This document shows, one piece after another, positions 1 through 6,603 of a stretch of 7,614 nucleotides of DNA; within the stretch, counting starts at the first letter, position 1, and each line of letters starts with the position of its first letter. Location of the stretch: NCBI GenBank assembly GCA_030696435.1, contig JAUYSF010000328.1, forward strand, positions 1 through 7,614. Direction: 5' to 3'. This DNA comes from Desulfoprunum sp. (GTDB taxonomy: Bacteria > Desulfobacterota > Desulfobulbia > Desulfobulbales > Desulfocapsaceae). Made by a program: the position numbers and the translations under genes. Below the pieces are notes generated by a model. That model was not told where the DNA came from. It saw nothing but the letters and a program-made list of their open reading frames with translations, and ran no database searches.

Positions 1-534
1 GAACTGTGCATTATCATGTTCGTCTGGATGGCCAAATTCGGCGCGGCATACGGCGTGCGAACCGGCATCCATGTCGGCGTCGATGTGCTGATCAATCAGA
101 TGAAAAAACCGTTGCGCGGCAAGTTCATTATCTTCGGTCTCTTTGCCGGTGCAACATTTACCTCAATCCTCGTTGTACTCGGCGGCACCTTTATCTGGGA
201 CAACGGCATGCACTATGCCGTCTTCACCCTGCTGGGCCTGGATACCGGTGATCTACCCCAGGGGCCGACCACACCCGATCTCGAATGGCCGACTTGGGCA
301 GTATACAGCGCCGTGCCGCTTGGCTCGTCACTGATGTGCTTCCGCTTCCTCCAGGTCATGGTCAATTTCATCAGGTCCGGCGAACTGCCGCACCACGACC
401 ATGGACATGTGGATGGTCTTGACGAAGAGATGATCCCGGCAGAAGAACCGCATGTGTCAATGATGTCTCACTTTAATCCGGATGATCTCGACAATCTGCA
501 GAACGGCCAAGACCACAAGGAGGATAAACGATGA
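1..534 (+). CDS. dctQ: TRAP transporter small permease DctQ (5' end outside window)
   Basis: This is the small membrane subunit of a tripartite ATP-independent periplasmic (TRAP) transporter, which imports organic acids such as C4-dicarboxylates with a Na+ or H+ gradient. The frame is open from base 1, and 177 codons are visible before TGA at 532-534, so the true start lies upstream. The visible part has hydrophobic membrane segments (near ATFTSILVVLGG and WAVYSAVPLGSSLMCFRFLQ). The WPTWAVYSAVPLG stretch is typical of the last helix of DctQ proteins. A charged cytoplasmic tail of about 50 residues follows, starting with an HHDHGH cluster (bases 391-408). The stop overlaps the dctM start as ATGA, indicating translational coupling. 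A dctP binding-protein gene would be expected just upstream. The transported substrate cannot be read from this subunit. Confidence 0.9.
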   Translation, partial: ELCIIMFVWMAKFGAAYGVRTGIHVGVDVLINQMKKPLRGKFIIFGLFAGATFTSILVVLGGTFIWDNGMHYAVFTLLGLDTGDLPQGPTTPDLEWPTWAVYSAVPLGSSLMCFRFLQVMVNFIRSGELPHHDHGHVDGLDEEMIPAEEPHVSMMSHFNPDDLDNLQNGQDHKEDKR

Positions 535-1814
535 CCGCGCTTATTATCTTCGGCATCCTGCTCACCCTGATGCTGACCGGCATGCCGATCTCGATTTCCC
601 TCGGTCTCACGGTACTGACCTTTCTCTTCACCATGACCCAGGTGCCCCTCGAAGCGGTGGCCCTCAAACTCTTCACCGGCATCGAGAAGTTCGAGATCAT
701 GGCGATCCCCTTCTTCATCCTGGCCGGCAACTTTCTCACCCATGGCGGGGTGGCCCGCCGCATGATCAACTTCGCCTCTTCGATGGTCGGCCACTGGCAT
801 GGCGGTCTGGCCCTCGCCGGTGTTATGGCCTGTGCCCTCTTTGCTGCCGTATCGGGTTCTTCACCGGCCACGGTTGTGGCCATCGGCTCCATCCTGCTGC
901 CGGGTATGGTCAAGGCCGGTTTTCCGATGAAGTTTGGCGCCGGGGTCATCACAACCTCCGGGGCTCTTGGCATCCTCATCCCACCCTCGATCGTCATGGT
1001 CATGTATTCGGTCGCCACCAATACCTCGGTGGGTGCCCTATTCATGGCCGGTGTCGTACCGGGGTTAATACTGGCCACAATGCTCGGTGGTATAACCTGG
1101 TACCGGGCCCGTAAGTTCAACTACCCGCGCCAGCCCAAGGCCTCGTGGAAGGAGCGACTGCGAACCTTCCGTGCCTCGGTCTGGGGTCTGTTGCTGATCA
1201 TCGTGGTCATGGGTGGCATCTATACAGGGATCTTCACCCCAACAGAGGCCGCGGCGATGAGCGCCGTCTATGCCTTCTTTGTTGCGGTCTTCGTCTACAA
1301 GGATATGGGGATGAAGGATGTGCCGAAGGTCCTGCTCAGTTCGGCCAACATGTCGGCGATGTTGCTCTATATCATTACCAATGCCGTCATGTTCTCCTTT
1401 ATCCTGGCCAACGAGAACATCCCCCAGGAACTGGCGAGCTGGCTGCTCGACAAGGGGCTTGGCCAGATCGCCTTCCTCTTGGCGGTCAATGTCCTGCTGC
1501 TTATGGCCGGCAACTTCATGGAACCCTCATCGATCGTCTTGATCTTTGCCCCAATCCTCTTTCCGGTGGCGATGAAACTCGGGATCGATCCGGTCCATTT
1601 CGGTATCGTTATGACGGTCAACATGGAGGTCGGCATGTGCCATCCACCGGTGGGACTGAACCTCTACGTCGCCTCGGGTATCACCAAGATGGGTATCACC
1701 GAACTGACCGTGGCCGTCTGGCCCTGGCTGCTGACCATGATAGTCTTCCTGGTCGGAGTGACCTACTGGCCGACCATGTCGACCTGGCTACCTCGGGTCC
1801 TCGGCATGATGTAA
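531..1814 (+). CDS. dctM: TRAP transporter large permease DctM
   Basis: This 427-residue protein is a full-length large permease of a TRAP transporter, the subunit that forms the ion-coupled translocation path in the inner membrane. Recognisable DctM motifs run in order: PFFILAGNFL (60-69), SGSSPATVVAIGS (108-120), a GILIPPSI re-entrant motif (147-154), GIYTGIFTPTEAAA (229-242), GNFMEPSSIVLIFAPILFPV (327-346) and MEVGMCHPPVGLNLYV (365-380). The repeated Gly/Pro-rich segments reflect the two-fold elevator architecture of the family. The start is supported by AAGGAGG at 517-523, seven bases before ATG, and by the ATGA overlap with dctQ. It forms an operon with dctQ, and a long stem-loop follows the stop within five bases. 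The substrate is probably a C4-dicarboxylate or related carboxylate, by family only. Confidence 0.96.
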   Translation: MTALIIFGILLTLMLTGMPISISLGLTVLTFLFTMTQVPLEAVALKLFTGIEKFEIMAIPFFILAGNFLTHGGVARRMINFASSMVGHWHGGLALAGVMACALFAAVSGSSPATVVAIGSILLPGMVKAGFPMKFGAGVITTSGALGILIPPSIVMVMYSVATNTSVGALFMAGVVPGLILATMLGGITWYRARKFNYPRQPKASWKERLRTFRASVWGLLLIIVVMGGIYTGIFTPTEAAAMSAVYAFFVAVFVYKDMGMKDVPKVLLSSANMSAMLLYIITNAVMFSFILANENIPQELASWLLDKGLGQIAFLLAVNVLLLMAGNFMEPSSIVLIFAPILFPVAMKLGIDPVHFGIVMTVNMEVGMCHPPVGLNLYVASGITKMGITELTVAVWPWLLTMIVFLVGVTYWPTMSTWLPRVLGMM

Positions 1815-1818
1815 TGCT

Positions 1819-1853
1819 CTTCTGATGAGGCGGATATTTCGCCTCATCAGAAG
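1819..1853 (+). terminator. Perfect 14-bp stem-loop after dctM
   Basis: The arms 1819-1832 and 1840-1853 are perfect reverse complements around a 7-base loop (GATATTT), starting five bases after the dctM stop. No U-run follows (next bases TTCGGCATCG), so it is not a textbook intrinsic terminator. It may be a 3'-end processing or stabilising structure, or an inefficient terminator. The structure is certain from sequence; the role is inferred. Confidence 0.6.
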
Positions 1854-2133
1854 TTCGGCATCGCGCTTACCAGGGCACGCCACCCACCGCAACCTCACAG
1901 AGTGCCCTTCTTTCGCCTCCACTCCAAGGATTTTCGATTTTCCCATTGCCGCTGCCAATCCACCGCCCTCGCCTGTTTCCAAATGAAGTTTTTTGAAAAT
2001 ACCTTGCTGTAAAAGTATCTAGGCACTAGACTCGTTGAGGCATGGCCTGCCTGGGTAAAACTGTGACCGACCATCCTGTTGTACGCCACCATAAGTCAGT
2101 CATTATTCTCGAAATTCATAGGCCTGGTCTCGC
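1854..2133. other. Non-coding leader between dctM and corA
   Basis: No gene is supported in these 280 bases. Two weak features are visible. A 7-bp inverted repeat, AGGGCAC (1872-1878) with GTGCCCT (1902-1908), has a 23-base loop and could be a second mRNA end structure. Poor sigma70-like boxes lie at 1993-1998 (TTGAAA) with TATCTA 17 bases on, and at 2004-2009 (TTGCTG) with TAGACT 17 bases on; either could drive corA, but neither is convincing. Two CTAG tetramers flank GCA at 2019-2029. I recognise no Mg2+-sensing riboswitch. Confidence 0.5.
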
Positions 2134-3081
2134 ATGTTAACAGCATATACACTTGAAGATAACTACCTTGTACCCAAGGCCGCATCTGCAGACAGTTGTG
2201 ATCTTGAAAATGCGGTCTGGATTGACTTGATAACCCCCAAGCCAAATGAGATTCGGGCTGTTGAGCTCTTCAGCGACCTGTCTTTGCCCAATATTCAGGA
2301 CACCGAGGAAATCGAGGCAAGCTCCCATTATGAGGTATACCCGCAAGGTTTGCAGATCAACTGCTCATTCCTGCACCTTGTCAACGGAGATTTCACCATA
2401 ACCAACATTGCTTTTCTCTTTAACAACAAATGCCTTATCAGTCTTTGTGCCCGAGAAATCCCGGTCCTTCGTCTGCTTCAGGAGCGGGCAAGGACCACAA
2501 GGGGCTTGGTCGTCAATCCTCTTTCGACCATTACAACCTTGCTTGAGGGCAAGATTGAGAAACTGGCAGACTTATCAGAAGAAGCTTACCTGACTATTGA
2601 TAAAATCAGTCGCCAGATATTTAATCGTAATAATATTGTCCTGGAAGAAACCATAGATAATCTTTCCCGTGAAGATGATCTGATCGGCAAAATCCGCTTA
2701 TGCCTCATGGACGGCCACCGGGATCTGAATTTTTTGCTCCGACGGGGACATCTGACCGATGACAACATCAACAGAGCAAACGACATGCTGGAGGATATTA
2801 AAACACTCCTGACCCATAACACCTTTCTTTCAGAAAGATTAGACTTTCTCCTCAACGCCGCCCTTGGTTTCATCAATATCGAACAGAATAAAATTATAAA
2901 GATATTCTCAATAGTTGCCGTTGTATTTATGCCACCTACCGTTATCGCCAGCATCTTTGGCATGAACTTCCATTTCATGCCGGAGCTCTCCTGGAATTGG
3001 GGATATCCACTGTCCTTGCTCTCTATGATTGTTGCCGGATTAAGCCCATATATCTATTTCAAGCGCAAAGGCTGGCTGTAA
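2134..3081 (+). CDS. corA: Magnesium/cobalt/nickel channel CorA
   Basis: CorA is a homopentameric inner-membrane channel that takes up Mg2+ and also passes Co2+ and Ni2+. The 315-residue length is close to the 316 of the E. coli protein. The N-terminal domain (about 1-240) is soluble and helical, with segments that match the E. coli type (NAVWIDL 26-32, IRLCLMD, GFINIEQNKIIKIFS). The C-terminus has two membrane helices separated by the signature GMN at 276-278, followed by the MPEL loop (282-285), and ends in YFKRKGWL. Phe replaces the usual Tyr just before GMN. An in-frame TAG at 2119-2121 excludes a longer start. No clear Shine-Dalgarno precedes the ATG. The gene is visibly A+T-rich compared with its neighbours. 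It sits next to the nickel/cobalt transporter operon, though a separate promoter lies between them. Confidence 0.96.
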   Translation: MLTAYTLEDNYLVPKAASADSCDLENAVWIDLITPKPNEIRAVELFSDLSLPNIQDTEEIEASSHYEVYPQGLQINCSFLHLVNGDFTITNIAFLFNNKCLISLCAREIPVLRLLQERARTTRGLVVNPLSTITTLLEGKIEKLADLSEEAYLTIDKISRQIFNRNNIVLEETIDNLSREDDLIGKIRLCLMDGHRDLNFLLRRGHLTDDNINRANDMLEDIKTLLTHNTFLSERLDFLLNAALGFINIEQNKIIKIFSIVAVVFMPPTVIASIFGMNFHFMPELSWNWGYPLSLLSMIVAGLSPYIYFKRKGWL

Positions 3082-3147
3082 CAGCGGCTTGACCATATAG
3101 AAAGACGTGCTACTCCTGCAGTATGACATGGACGAAGGAAGAATCTG

Positions 3148-3192
3148 TTGACACACAAATTATAATATCGTATTCATCCGTGTGACGTTATT
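3148..3192 (+). promoter_or_regulatory. Candidate promoter and operator for the cbiMQO operon
   Basis: A perfect -35 hexamer TTGACA lies at 3148-3153, with TATTCA 17 bases further on (3171-3176). A perfect TATAAT lies at 3161-3166, too close to that TTGACA to share a promoter with it, so start sites may overlap. Two imperfect inverted repeats cover this region: AATATCGT (3164-3171) with ACGTTATT (3185-3192), 7 of 8 paired; and GACACAC (3150-3156) with GTGTGAC (3180-3186), 6 of 7 paired. They would place a repressor over the promoter. A metal-sensing repressor such as NikR is a reasonable guess, but the arms do not match the E. coli NikR site. Confidence 0.45.
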
Positions 3193-3248
3193 TGAGATGG
3201 TGATATTTTCAACAGGCACTTCACAATACATTTCAGGAGGAACGTACT

Positions 3249-4286
3249 ATGCACATGGCCGACGCACTTCTTTCACCCGCCGTTGGTGGCACCATGTGGG
3301 CAGCCACCGCCGGGACCATCGCCTTCTGCGCAAAAAAAGTCCAGCAGGACCTCGATGACCGTAAAATCCCCTTGATGGGAGTTCTCGGGGCCTTCATCTT
3401 TGCTGCCCAGATGATCAATTTCACCATCCCGGCCACCGGTTCCTCCGGCCACCTTGGGGGAGGCATGATTCTGGCCATACTGCTCGGCCCCTATGCCGCC
3501 TTTCTGACAATAGCCTCCGTTCTCACCGTACAGGCCCTGTTTTTTGCCGATGGCGGTCTTCTCGCTCTGGGCTGCAATATTTTCAACCTTGGCATCTTTC
3601 CCTGTTTTATCGCCTATCCATTGATCTACAACCCCATCGTCGGAAAAAACCCGACACCCATGCGGTTGGCCATCGGTGCAACTCTCGCCGGTATCATCGG
3701 TCTTCAGCTGGGAGCCCTTGGTGTTGTAACGGAGACGGTCCTTTCCGGGATCTCCGAGCTGCCACTGACGGCCTTCCTCGCTGCCATGCTACCGATCCAT
3801 CTGGGCATCGGCCTGGTGGAGGGACTTGTGACTACGGCAGTCGTTTCTTTTGTCTGGAAAGCCAGACCGGAGATTCTGGAATATGCTGCCGCGTCACGCC
3901 CACTCGGTAATCTCAGTATGAAAAAGGTGTTGGTTGCTCTCGGGGCTGCGGCGATAGTCACCGGTGGTGCCCTGTCCTGGTTTGCCTCCTCCTTTCCTGA
4001 TGGTTTAGAGTGGTCGATGGCAAAAACATCCGGCAAAGAAGAGCTGGAAGCCCCGGAAGCAGGTATCCATCATGCCCTGTCCGGCATTCAGGGTAAAACC
4101 GCATTTCTCCCTGGTTATGGCTTCAAAAAGAACGATACCGAGCCCGCTGCCGCTGAAGAATCCGCTCCGTCCTGGCCGGCTGTAGATATAGGTACTTCCA
4201 CATCAGGTCTGGTCGGTGGCAGCCTGACACTGATCCTGGCGGTCGTGATCGGCTTTCTCTTCAGGAAACGCAGCCAGGTCAAGTAG
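3249..4286 (+). CDS. cbiM: Nickel/cobalt ECF transporter substrate-binding membrane protein, CbiM/NikM with PDGLE (NikN-like) tail
   Basis: This 345-residue protein is the metal-specific component of a group I ECF-type ABC importer. Residues 1-208 form the CbiM core with about seven membrane segments. It begins Met-His-Met; in the NikM structure the N-terminal amine and His2, with a later His in a GxxGHLGGG-type loop, bind the metal, and here these are His2 and His68 (SSGHLGGG). The C-terminal third is a NikN/PDGLE-like module: a helix near 226-247, PDGLEW (250-255), a polar periplasmic stretch and a last helix (about 318-337) ending RKRSQVK. A separate CbiN/NikN is therefore not needed. AGGAGG at 3235-3240, eight bases upstream, fixes the ATG that keeps His2. 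Nickel and cobalt cannot be told apart by sequence alone. The fused PDGLE tail and the absence of a cobalamin riboswitch lean towards nickel (inference). Confidence 0.93.
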   Translation: MHMADALLSPAVGGTMWAATAGTIAFCAKKVQQDLDDRKIPLMGVLGAFIFAAQMINFTIPATGSSGHLGGGMILAILLGPYAAFLTIASVLTVQALFFADGGLLALGCNIFNLGIFPCFIAYPLIYNPIVGKNPTPMRLAIGATLAGIIGLQLGALGVVTETVLSGISELPLTAFLAAMLPIHLGIGLVEGLVTTAVVSFVWKARPEILEYAAASRPLGNLSMKKVLVALGAAAIVTGGALSWFASSFPDGLEWSMAKTSGKEELEAPEAGIHHALSGIQGKTAFLPGYGFKKNDTEPAAAEESAPSWPAVDIGTSTSGLVGGSLTLILAVVIGFLFRKRSQVK

Positions 4287-4322
4287 CCGATTTTTTAAGA
4301 TTGCTGCAACTTGTCTTCTCTT

Positions 4323-4356
4323 AGCAGCGGTGGTAATGTGCCACCGCTGCTTTTTT
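4323..4356 (+). terminator. Intrinsic terminator between cbiM and cbiQ
   Basis: An 11-bp G+C-rich perfect stem (AGCAGCGGTGG at 4323-4333 with its complement at 4341-4351) has a 7-base loop and is followed directly by a run of T (4351-4356). This is a textbook rho-independent terminator. It lies 37 bases after the cbiM stop and 38 bases before the cbiQ start, inside what should be one operon. Only partial read-through would reach cbiQ and cbiO. Confidence 0.88.
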
Positions 4357-4393
4357 CATTTCTGGAGAGTTTTTAAGGCTGGGGGAATTCTAT

Positions 4394-5206
4394 ATGGCAA
4401 AAATCGAATCTGCTTTCTTTGATCTGAGCTATCTCGATACATTAGCCACCGGAAAAACCGTCATTCATCGACTCGATCCCCGCATCAAGGTCCTTACGGC
4501 TGCCCTGTTTGTGATCTGCGTCGTCTCTTTCGATAAATATGTTATTGCGGCGATGCTCCCTTTCGCCCTGTTTTTGATCACCATTATGGGACTGGGCGGT
4601 ATACCGGCAATCTATGTCATGAAAAAACTGGCTTTAGCCTCCCCCTTTGCCATCATGATCGGAATTTTTAATCCACTCCTCGACCAGCAGATCATACTCC
4701 ACCTTGGCTCCATGGCAGTATCCGGCGGTTGGATCTCCTTTCTTTCTATTGTGCTCCGTTTCTGCCTGACAGTCACCGCCATGCTGGTCCTGATCGCCAC
4801 TACCGGTTTCAATTCTGTCTGTATGGCCCTGGAAAAACTTGGCATGCCGAAGATCTTCGCGGTCCAGTTGCTCATGCTCTACCGCTATATTTTCGTCCTG
4901 ATCGCCGAAGGGCAGCGGATGTATCGAGCCCGCGCCATCCGCTCTTTTCAGAAACGCAGGATGGACATGAAGACATTTACGCATCTCGTTGGTCAGCTGC
5001 TCCTGCGCACCATAGATCGGGGCCAACGTATCCATCAGGCAATGCTCTGTCGCGGGTTTGACGGTACTATCCGCACCCGGCAAACCCTTCGTTTCACCCT
5101 GCGAGACCTTCTCGTATTCTGCGTCTGCGGCATCCTGTTAATTGGCATGCGCCGATACAACATTGCCAACCTGCTCGGCCAACTTTTCATGGAAATTCTG
5201 TCATGA
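4394..5206 (+). CDS. cbiQ: Nickel/cobalt ECF transporter transmembrane coupling protein CbiQ (EcfT)
   Basis: CbiQ/NikQ is the T-component that links the metal-binding CbiM to the ATPase CbiO in the inner membrane. The 270-residue protein begins with a soluble stretch carrying HRLDPRIKVL (25-34), typical of the family, followed by hydrophobic segments near 34-65, 80-95 and 113-137. The cytoplasmic coupling helices carry the two family signature motifs: Ala-Arg-Ala at 179-181, and a second motif, Cys-Arg-Gly at 219-221, where many family members have Ala-Arg-Gly. A last membrane segment is at about 238-253. The only Shine-Dalgarno candidate is the weak GGGGG at 4381-4385, eight bases before ATG. 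It overlaps cbiO by four bases (ATGA) and lies downstream of the terminator after cbiM, so its expression may be lower than that of cbiM. Confidence 0.94.
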   Translation: MAKIESAFFDLSYLDTLATGKTVIHRLDPRIKVLTAALFVICVVSFDKYVIAAMLPFALFLITIMGLGGIPAIYVMKKLALASPFAIMIGIFNPLLDQQIILHLGSMAVSGGWISFLSIVLRFCLTVTAMLVLIATTGFNSVCMALEKLGMPKIFAVQLLMLYRYIFVLIAEGQRMYRARAIRSFQKRRMDMKTFTHLVGQLLLRTIDRGQRIHQAMLCRGFDGTIRTRQTLRFTLRDLLVFCVCGILLIGMRRYNIANLLGQLFMEILS

Positions 5207-5967
5207 GCCATCATATCGTCGAAGTCCAGGATCTTACGCACACCTATCCTGACGGTTCCGCCGCCGTACGTGGTATTTCTTTTCGTATCCATCATGGTGA
5301 ATCAGTGGCGGTGGTCGGCGCCAATGGTGCAGGTAAATCCACCTTGCTACTGCATCTGAACGGCTATCTCACCCCCCAGGGCGGGACAGTCCGAATCGGC
5401 GACTTTCCCCTGACCAAGGCAACGGTCAGGGATATCCGCAAGACCGTTGGCATGATCTTCCAGGACCCGGATGACCAATTGTTCATGCCGACCGTCTATG
5501 ACGATGTGGCCTTTGGTCCGCTCAATCTCGGTCTTCCCTCGGAGGAGATCGAGATTCGGGTCCAGCAGGCCCTCGTTCGGACCAATACGGAACATCTCCG
5601 TGAGCGCCCGCCGTACAAACTCTCGGGCGGTGAAAAACGGGCGGTAGCCATCGCCACTGTGCTCGCTATGTCACCGGATATTTTGGTCATGGACGAACCA
5701 TCTTCCAACCTTGATCCGCGGGCACGCCGATCTCTGATCGAATTACTGGCCGGTTTTCACCATACCAAGATTATTGCCACCCATGATCTCGACATGGTAC
5801 TCGACCTCTGTGAACGAACGATCGTCCTCCACCGTGGAGAGGTCAAAGCCGATGGACCAACAGTTGAAATATTTAACAATGCACAACTCCTGATGGAATG
5901 TCGGCTGGAAAAACCTCTGTCAATGCAGGGATGCCCGGTGTGCGGCACATCAACCAGCAGAGTATAG
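5203..5967 (+). CDS. cbiO: Nickel/cobalt ECF transporter ATP-binding protein CbiO
   Basis: CbiO/NikO is the ATPase of the metal importer. All ABC motifs are present in the 254 residues: Walker A GANGAGKST (39-47, Lys45), Q-loop FQDPDDQLF (86-94), signature LSGGE (140-144), Walker B ILVMDEP (160-166, Asp164 and catalytic Glu165), D-loop SNLD (168-171) and switch His194. The Q-loop DPDDQLF is characteristic of ECF ATPases. A single ATPase gene implies a CbiO homodimer. The protein is slightly shorter than typical EcfA proteins and ends in a short tail with CPVC (244-247) plus Cys233, which I do not associate with the core family. Its start overlaps the cbiQ stop (ATGA), so the two are translationally coupled. 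No terminator is visible after it. Confidence 0.96.
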   Translation: MSHHIVEVQDLTHTYPDGSAAVRGISFRIHHGESVAVVGANGAGKSTLLLHLNGYLTPQGGTVRIGDFPLTKATVRDIRKTVGMIFQDPDDQLFMPTVYDDVAFGPLNLGLPSEEIEIRVQQALVRTNTEHLRERPPYKLSGGEKRAVAIATVLAMSPDILVMDEPSSNLDPRARRSLIELLAGFHHTKIIATHDLDMVLDLCERTIVLHRGEVKADGPTVEIFNNAQLLMECRLEKPLSMQGCPVCGTSTSRV

Positions 5968-6054
5968 ACGACAATGCCCCTCCCAAATCAGACTCTTTCT
6001 CATGTGCCACCCCACTCTCATTCTTCCTGAACCCAATCAAAAGTATTTCATTAT

Positions 6055-6083
6055 TTGCTTTACAACAATCTCAGTTGTACATT
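6055..6083 (+). promoter_or_regulatory. Weak sigma70-like promoter candidate for the cytochrome gene
   Basis: TTGCTT (6055-6060) and TACATT (6078-6083) are separated by 17 bases. They match 3 and 4 of 6 consensus positions, including the important T1, A2 and T6 of the -10 box. If used, transcription would start near 6090, giving a leader of about 95 bases. The -10 box falls inside the 6067-6088 repeat element. Confidence 0.3.
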
Positions 6084-6088
6084 GAGAA
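6067..6088. repeat. Copy 1 of a 22-base element AATCTCA-N7-ATTGAGAA
   Basis: The outer 7 and 8 bases are identical to those of the copy at 6822-6843, while the centre GTTGTAC differs. Within it TCTCA (6069-6073) and TGAGA (6083-6087) form a 5-bp inverted repeat with a 9-base gap. It lies about 95 bases upstream of the cytochrome start and covers the weak -10 box. It could be a protein operator or part of an RNA fold; neither is proven. Confidence 0.5.
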
Positions 6089-6128
6089 CCATTACCAGTT
6101 GTGCTCGAATTGATTTTCGGCACCCCCG

Positions 6129-6151
6129 CTCTTTACTCTCAAGTAAAAGAG
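6129..6151 (+). other. Small hairpin in the cytochrome 5' leader
   Basis: CTCTTTACT (6129-6137) pairs with AGTAAAAGAG (6142-6151) with one bulged A and a 4-base loop. It ends 20 bases before the AAGGAG ribosome binding site. It may influence the mRNA but has no U-run and does not cover the start codon. Confidence 0.4.
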
Positions 6152-6183
6152 GATCGTCCCCACCAATTACCCAAGGAGAACCA

Positions 6184-6480
6184 ATGAAAAAGTTGCTCAT
6201 CCCCGCCCTGCTTGCCCTGTTACCCCTTTGTGTCGCTTCCTGGAGTGCCAGTCAGGAAGTCACCGTCGAAGCCTGCCAACAGGACGTTCAGAACAATTGC
6301 ACGAAATGCCATAGTACCGAAAAAATATGCAACGAATTGGACGAGGCTGATGCAAACTGGCCCAAGATTGTCAAAAACATGGGGAAAAAAGGCAATCTCA
6401 GCCAGGAGGTTCAGGATAATGTCCTTAACTGCCTGACAAAATCAACTGATCCGAAAAAAGTCGCCTGTCCGAAAATTTAA
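6184..6480 (+). CDS. Small exported monoheme c-type cytochrome-like protein
   Basis: This 98-residue protein starts with a classical Sec signal peptide (MKKLLIPALLALLPL, cleavage probably near residues 19-23), so it acts in the periplasm. One heme-binding CTKCH motif is at 39-43. Met66, in the segment WPKIVKNMGKKG, is a good candidate for the sixth heme ligand; the W-P-x-I-x-x-M pattern followed by a helix resembles small class I cytochromes. The mature part, about 75 residues, is short for the class. It carries four further Cys (31, 49, 83, 95) besides the two heme Cys, enough for two disulfides. The start at 6184 is chosen because AAGGAG (6173-6178) precedes it and the signal peptide begins exactly there; the frame also opens earlier at 6055 without a ribosome site. 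The redox partner is unknown. A long stem-loop follows the stop. Confidence 0.85.
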   Translation: MKKLLIPALLALLPLCVASWSASQEVTVEACQQDVQNNCTKCHSTEKICNELDEADANWPKIVKNMGKKGNLSQEVQDNVLNCLTKSTDPKKVACPKI

Positions 6481-6488
6481 GCCGGACC

Positions 6489-6530
6489 TCTCCGTTGGCG
6501 AGGCATTCCTTCTCTCCCCGCCAACGGAGA
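6489..6530 (+). terminator. Perfect 12-bp stem-loop after the cytochrome gene
   Basis: TCTCCGTTGGCG (6489-6500) pairs perfectly with 6519-6530 around an 18-base pyrimidine-rich loop, starting eight bases after the stop. No U-run follows, as with the stem-loop after dctM. It is a transcript-end or stabilising structure by position; termination is not assured. Confidence 0.6.
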
Positions 6531-6603
6531 ACCAGTATATCAACGGCCTTGCAGCATCTCTTCTTTTCCTCCTCCTGCCCTTTTTCCGGCATGAGACTCA
6601 GTT

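Noticed and set aside
1895..2092. 65-codon minus-strand frame between dctM and corA
   Set aside because: Composition is not protein-like, no family resemblance and no ribosome site that convinces.
3121..3148. E. coli-type NikR site starting with GTATGAC at 3121
   Set aside because: The partner half-site TCATAC is absent at the expected distance (3143-3148 reads ATCTGT).
3082..3248. Cobalamin riboswitch upstream of cbiM
   Set aside because: The conserved B12-box sequence (GCCACTG-like) and the length needed for the aptamer are missing.
6055..6183. Earlier in-frame start for the cytochrome at 6055
   Set aside because: It would put 43 polar residues ahead of a clear signal peptide; the AAGGAG site and the MKKLL signal start both point to 6184.
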